Origin: Planctomycetaceae bacterium
GTDB lineage: Bacteria; Planctomycetota; Planctomycetia; Planctomycetales; Planctomycetaceae
Assembly (NCBI GenBank): GCA_021732845.1
Contig: JAKFUF010000045.1
Span: 1 to 64,000, forward strand
DNA length: 64,000 nt
Reading direction: 5' to 3'
The translations under genes and the position numbers were made by a program. Position 1 is the stretch's first letter. Every line of letters begins with the position of its first letter. Below the pieces are notes generated by a model. That model did not search any database. It was given only the letters and a program-made list of their open reading frames with translations, and was not told the origin of the DNA. Below, piece after piece: positions 63,408 through 64,000 of this stretch.

Positions 63408-64000
<593 letters not shown>

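Overview
The window looks like a chromosomal segment of a high-GC planctomycete, probably order Planctomycetales, although no rRNA is present to place it. The evidence is the gene repertoire: DUF1559 prepilin-like proteins paired with small lipoproteins, DUF1549/DUF1553 and DUF1552 proteins, a giant DUF1080/cytochrome c/PA14 fusion, a Ser/Thr kinase fused to many TPRs beside an ECF sigma factor, CRTAC1-type FG-GAP lipoproteins, and Tad pilus genes. Palindromic intergenic repeats are abundant.

Layout. 1-6.1 kb: a Gly-rich surface protein (cut by the left edge), L-2-hydroxyglutarate oxidase, a secreted haem-binding squalene-cyclase-like protein and homoserine dehydrogenase. 6.2-9.9 kb: an exact tandem duplication (offset 1,853 bp) of a promoter, a lipoprotein gene and a DUF1559 gene, each copy closed by the same 28-bp palindrome. 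9.9-18.4 kb: a CRTAC1 lipoprotein, two convergent paralogous TPR proteins, a caspase-fold protein lacking its cysteine, a membrane glycosyltransferase-like protein and UDP-glucuronate decarboxylase. 18.6-24.9 kb: multihaem DUF1080 fusion, a PD-(D/E)XK nuclease and a secreted beta-propeller.

22-45 kb is an accessory region with defence-island character. It holds the DUF91/NucS-like nuclease, an Rpn-type nuclease followed by a free-standing copy of its own C-terminal domain, the kinase-TPR/ECF pair, remnants of a RAYT transposase and of an AlbA/AAA-type protein, a TIR-membrane protein in an operon with a secreted TPR-CHAT-PDZ protease-like protein, a HEPN/KOW-like gene pair between direct repeats of a DUF1553 gene end, and an Uma2 nuclease with a broken copy. 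The TIR/CHAT operon is the best candidate for an undescribed system: topology suggests a periplasmic sensor-protease side linked through a transmembrane segment to a cytoplasmic TIR NADase-like effector.

45-64 kb returns to ordinary genes: DUF1552, an M20 amidohydrolase, DUF983, gatA, gatB (no gatC nearby), a 2-kb array of REP-like hairpins, a small Cys-rich lipoprotein, a TolC-like outer-membrane lipoprotein, tad ATPase/TadB/TadC, a six-unit 100-bp tandem repeat, an acyl desaturase and the start of a secreted esterase. Several intergenic repeat families (REPIN-like, heptamer, long inverted repeats, AT-rich ends) link distant parts of the window. No tRNA, rRNA or CRISPR array was recognised.
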